DNA of 24,410 bases from positions 1-24,410 of the forward strand of contig NZ_RQHK01000011.1 of the NCBI RefSeq assembly GCF_004770475.1. Reading direction: 5' to 3'. The notes under the pieces were generated by a model. The model made no database searches. It was not told where the DNA came from and was given only the letters and a program-made list of their open reading frames with translations. The first letter of the stretch is position 1. Each line of letters opens with the position of its first letter. A program made the translations under genes and the position numbers. This document shows positions 23,257 to 24,410 of this stretch, piece by piece. This DNA comes from Leptospira mtsangambouensis (GTDB lineage: Bacteria; Spirochaetota; Leptospiria; Leptospirales; Leptospiraceae).

Positions 23257-23982
23257 ATGTTAAAACGATTATTTCTAGCTTCACTATTCTTATTCAGTTC
23301 TTGTATTACTCCCTGGAACGGGTATAAAAATGTCGAGAAAAATGAATATAGGCAAGGAATCCTTGTAATTAGGGAAACTCCACTATATGAATATCCGATT
23401 GAAAATAAAAAATATCAAATTGCCAAATGCAAGGAAGGGGCCTTGTTTGAAGTAGATGATAGCTACTTTAATAAAGATTTAATTATTCATGATGAAATAG
23501 CTACAAGTTATTATAAAGTTAAATGCGAAAACAAAGATGGTTTCCTTCCTTATTTAGGAAGCTATTCGTTTCTGAATGTGCTGAAAGCGAATTCTGCTAA
23601 AGAACTATCTAATGTCGATGTCAATTCCTTTAAAACCTTATCTATTTTCCAAGAAAAAATTTCGGGAGAACCATATTTAACAGATACTAAATTATCTTTT
23701 GTAATCTATGGCGATTTTGATTATTTAAAATCAGCAAGAGTCTGGTTAGATATTTCTGATAATAGCGATACTATTTACAAGGAACAATATCGAATCACAA
23801 AAGTTAATAGTGATTATACAGAATTCACACTTGTTTCTAAGAAAAATGTAACAATAAAAATCTCTCGTATAGACGAAAGAAATTCAAAAATTTCGGGAGT
23901 TCCACTCTTGAAGGATAGCAAAGAAACCATCGTGAAACGATACAATATTATAAAAGATTGGAATTCGTATCTAAGTCCTTGA
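23257..23982 (+). CDS. lipoprotein, SH3-like region possible
   Basis: About 241 residues from the ATG at 23257. MLKRLFLASLFLFSSC is a lipoprotein signal with lipobox FSSC, cysteine at residue 16. The mature part starts ITPWNGYKNVEKNEYRQGIL, followed by LVIRETPLYEYPIENKKY, then strands ending YYKVKCENKDGFLPYLGSYSF, a pattern like a bacterial SH3 domain. The C-terminal half (120-241) is strand-rich and unrecognised. The same frame is open back to an ATG in the R' box at 23080, but that would bury the signal peptide 60 residues inside, so I reject it. The first 175 bases of the cassette are then an untranslated leader. Only gene in its cassette. Likely anchored to a membrane; role unknown. Confidence 0.65.
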   Translation: MLKRLFLASLFLFSSCITPWNGYKNVEKNEYRQGILVIRETPLYEYPIENKKYQIAKCKEGALFEVDDSYFNKDLIIHDEIATSYYKVKCENKDGFLPYLGSYSFLNVLKANSAKELSNVDVNSFKTLSIFQEKISGEPYLTDTKLSFVIYGDFDYLKSARVWLDISDNSDTIYKEQYRITKVNSDYTEFTLVSKKNVTIKISRIDERNSKISGVPLLKDSKETIVKRYNIIKDWNSYLSP

Positions 23983-24188
23983 TTAGCATCTCAGTTCAGG
24001 CTATATCTTCATTTTAATGATAGAATTTTCATACCTGTTTAAAAAAAAATGAAACTTAAAGATTTTAAAGGATTTACTACGAGTAAATTTTAAATTCTAG
24101 TCTTGATTTTAGATATTTAAATCAGATCAAGTTCAATTCTGTTCTATATTTTTCGAGTTAGAAATAGAATTTAAGCTTAAAAAACGGC

Positions 24189-24350
24189 GCATAACAGCGA
24201 CTTACCGCTTCGCTTCGGGACGAGCCCTCGCTCGGCCTGCGGCAAATTGTCCTCCTGGCATTCGCCTTGCTTACGCAAGCTACATGCCAGTCCCTAACGT
24301 CCCACAGGGACTCAGGGTCGGACAACTTCGGTAAGTCTAGTTCGTTATGC
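24189..24350 (+). repeat. attC site 25
   Basis: R'' GCATAAC at 24189-24195 and R' GTTATGC at 24344-24350. The L arms GACTTACCG and CGGTAAGTC are perfect. The apical hairpin is short, GTCCCACAGGGAC. About 200 AT-rich bases without a gene precede it. Confidence 0.9.
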
Positions 24351-24377
24351 GAAATAAAACAAAATTAATCTAAGAAT

Positions 24378-24410
24378 ATGAATCCTTTAAGTGTATTAGA
24401 AGCAATTGGT
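24378..24410 (+). CDS. start of next cassette gene (cut by window end)
   Basis: An ATG at 24378, 33 bases after the recombination point, opens MNPLSVLEAIG and runs off the window. The distance from the attC is like that of most other cassette genes here. Too short to identify. Confidence 0.45.
   Translation, partial: MNPLSVLEAIG

Noticed and set aside
1..24410. CRISPR array
   Set aside because: The repeats are about 160-216 bp, imperfect and separated by genes of varying length, with paired arms typical of attC. They do not have the short uniform repeat-spacer pattern of CRISPR.
1..24410. Insertion sequences or transposases
   Set aside because: No transposase-like protein or IS terminal repeats were seen. 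The mobile units are explained by attC-bounded cassettes.

Overview
This window is a stretch of a large integron cassette array. It holds 25 attC recombination sites (the first cut by the window edge), which delimit 24 complete cassettes plus the start of a 25th. All genes lie on the + strand and each gene block ends in an attC, so in the standard layout the integrase and attI would lie to the left, outside the window. The attC sites are long (mostly about 160 bp, two of about 216 bp, one collapsed to about 83 bp) and GC-rich. The cassette genes are very AT-rich. The host is inferred, with moderate confidence, to be a spirochaete of Leptospira type, from the AT-rich genes and the lipoproteins ending in LINC or SSC lipoboxes. 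No housekeeping gene is present to confirm this.

Layout, left to right: (1) 1-4960 has HEPN-like, small membrane and coiled-coil membrane protein cassettes interleaved with four copies of an ORF-less structured cassette. (2) 4960-8930 has an HNH-nuclease-like gene, small unknown or membrane genes, and a fifth ORF-less copy. (3) 8930-10840 has two toxin-antitoxin cassettes (RHH/PIN and MqsR/MqsA-like), each with its own promoter. (4) 10840-12975 has a sixth ORF-less copy, then a CBASS cassette (CD-NTase plus Cap15-like effector) whose CD-NTase carries one in-frame TAA. (5) 12975-15165 has a small secreted protein, an SMI1/KNR4-type immunity gene cut by an in-frame TGA, an unknown gene and a lipoprotein. 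(6) 15165-18095 has a three-gene operon led by a PD-(D/E)XK-like nuclease, a candidate undescribed defence system. (7) 18095-24410 has a frameshifted PIN-like gene, a TIR/deoxyribosyltransferase-like protein, a DUF262 protein fused to a TonB-C-like tail, an unknown protein, a lipoprotein, and the start of one more gene.

The content (abortive-infection effectors, nucleases, toxin-antitoxins, immunity proteins) fits a chromosomal integron acting as a store of defence genes. Two observations stand out. First, the opening ~15 bases of each cassette are the reverse complement of the flank of that cassette's own attC R'' box, with a recurring A/C mismatch at position 11. This pairing can only form in the excised circle. 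Second, there are six copies of an ORF-less cassette whose arms form nested inverted repeats, and one diverged copy shows compensatory changes in the outer arm.
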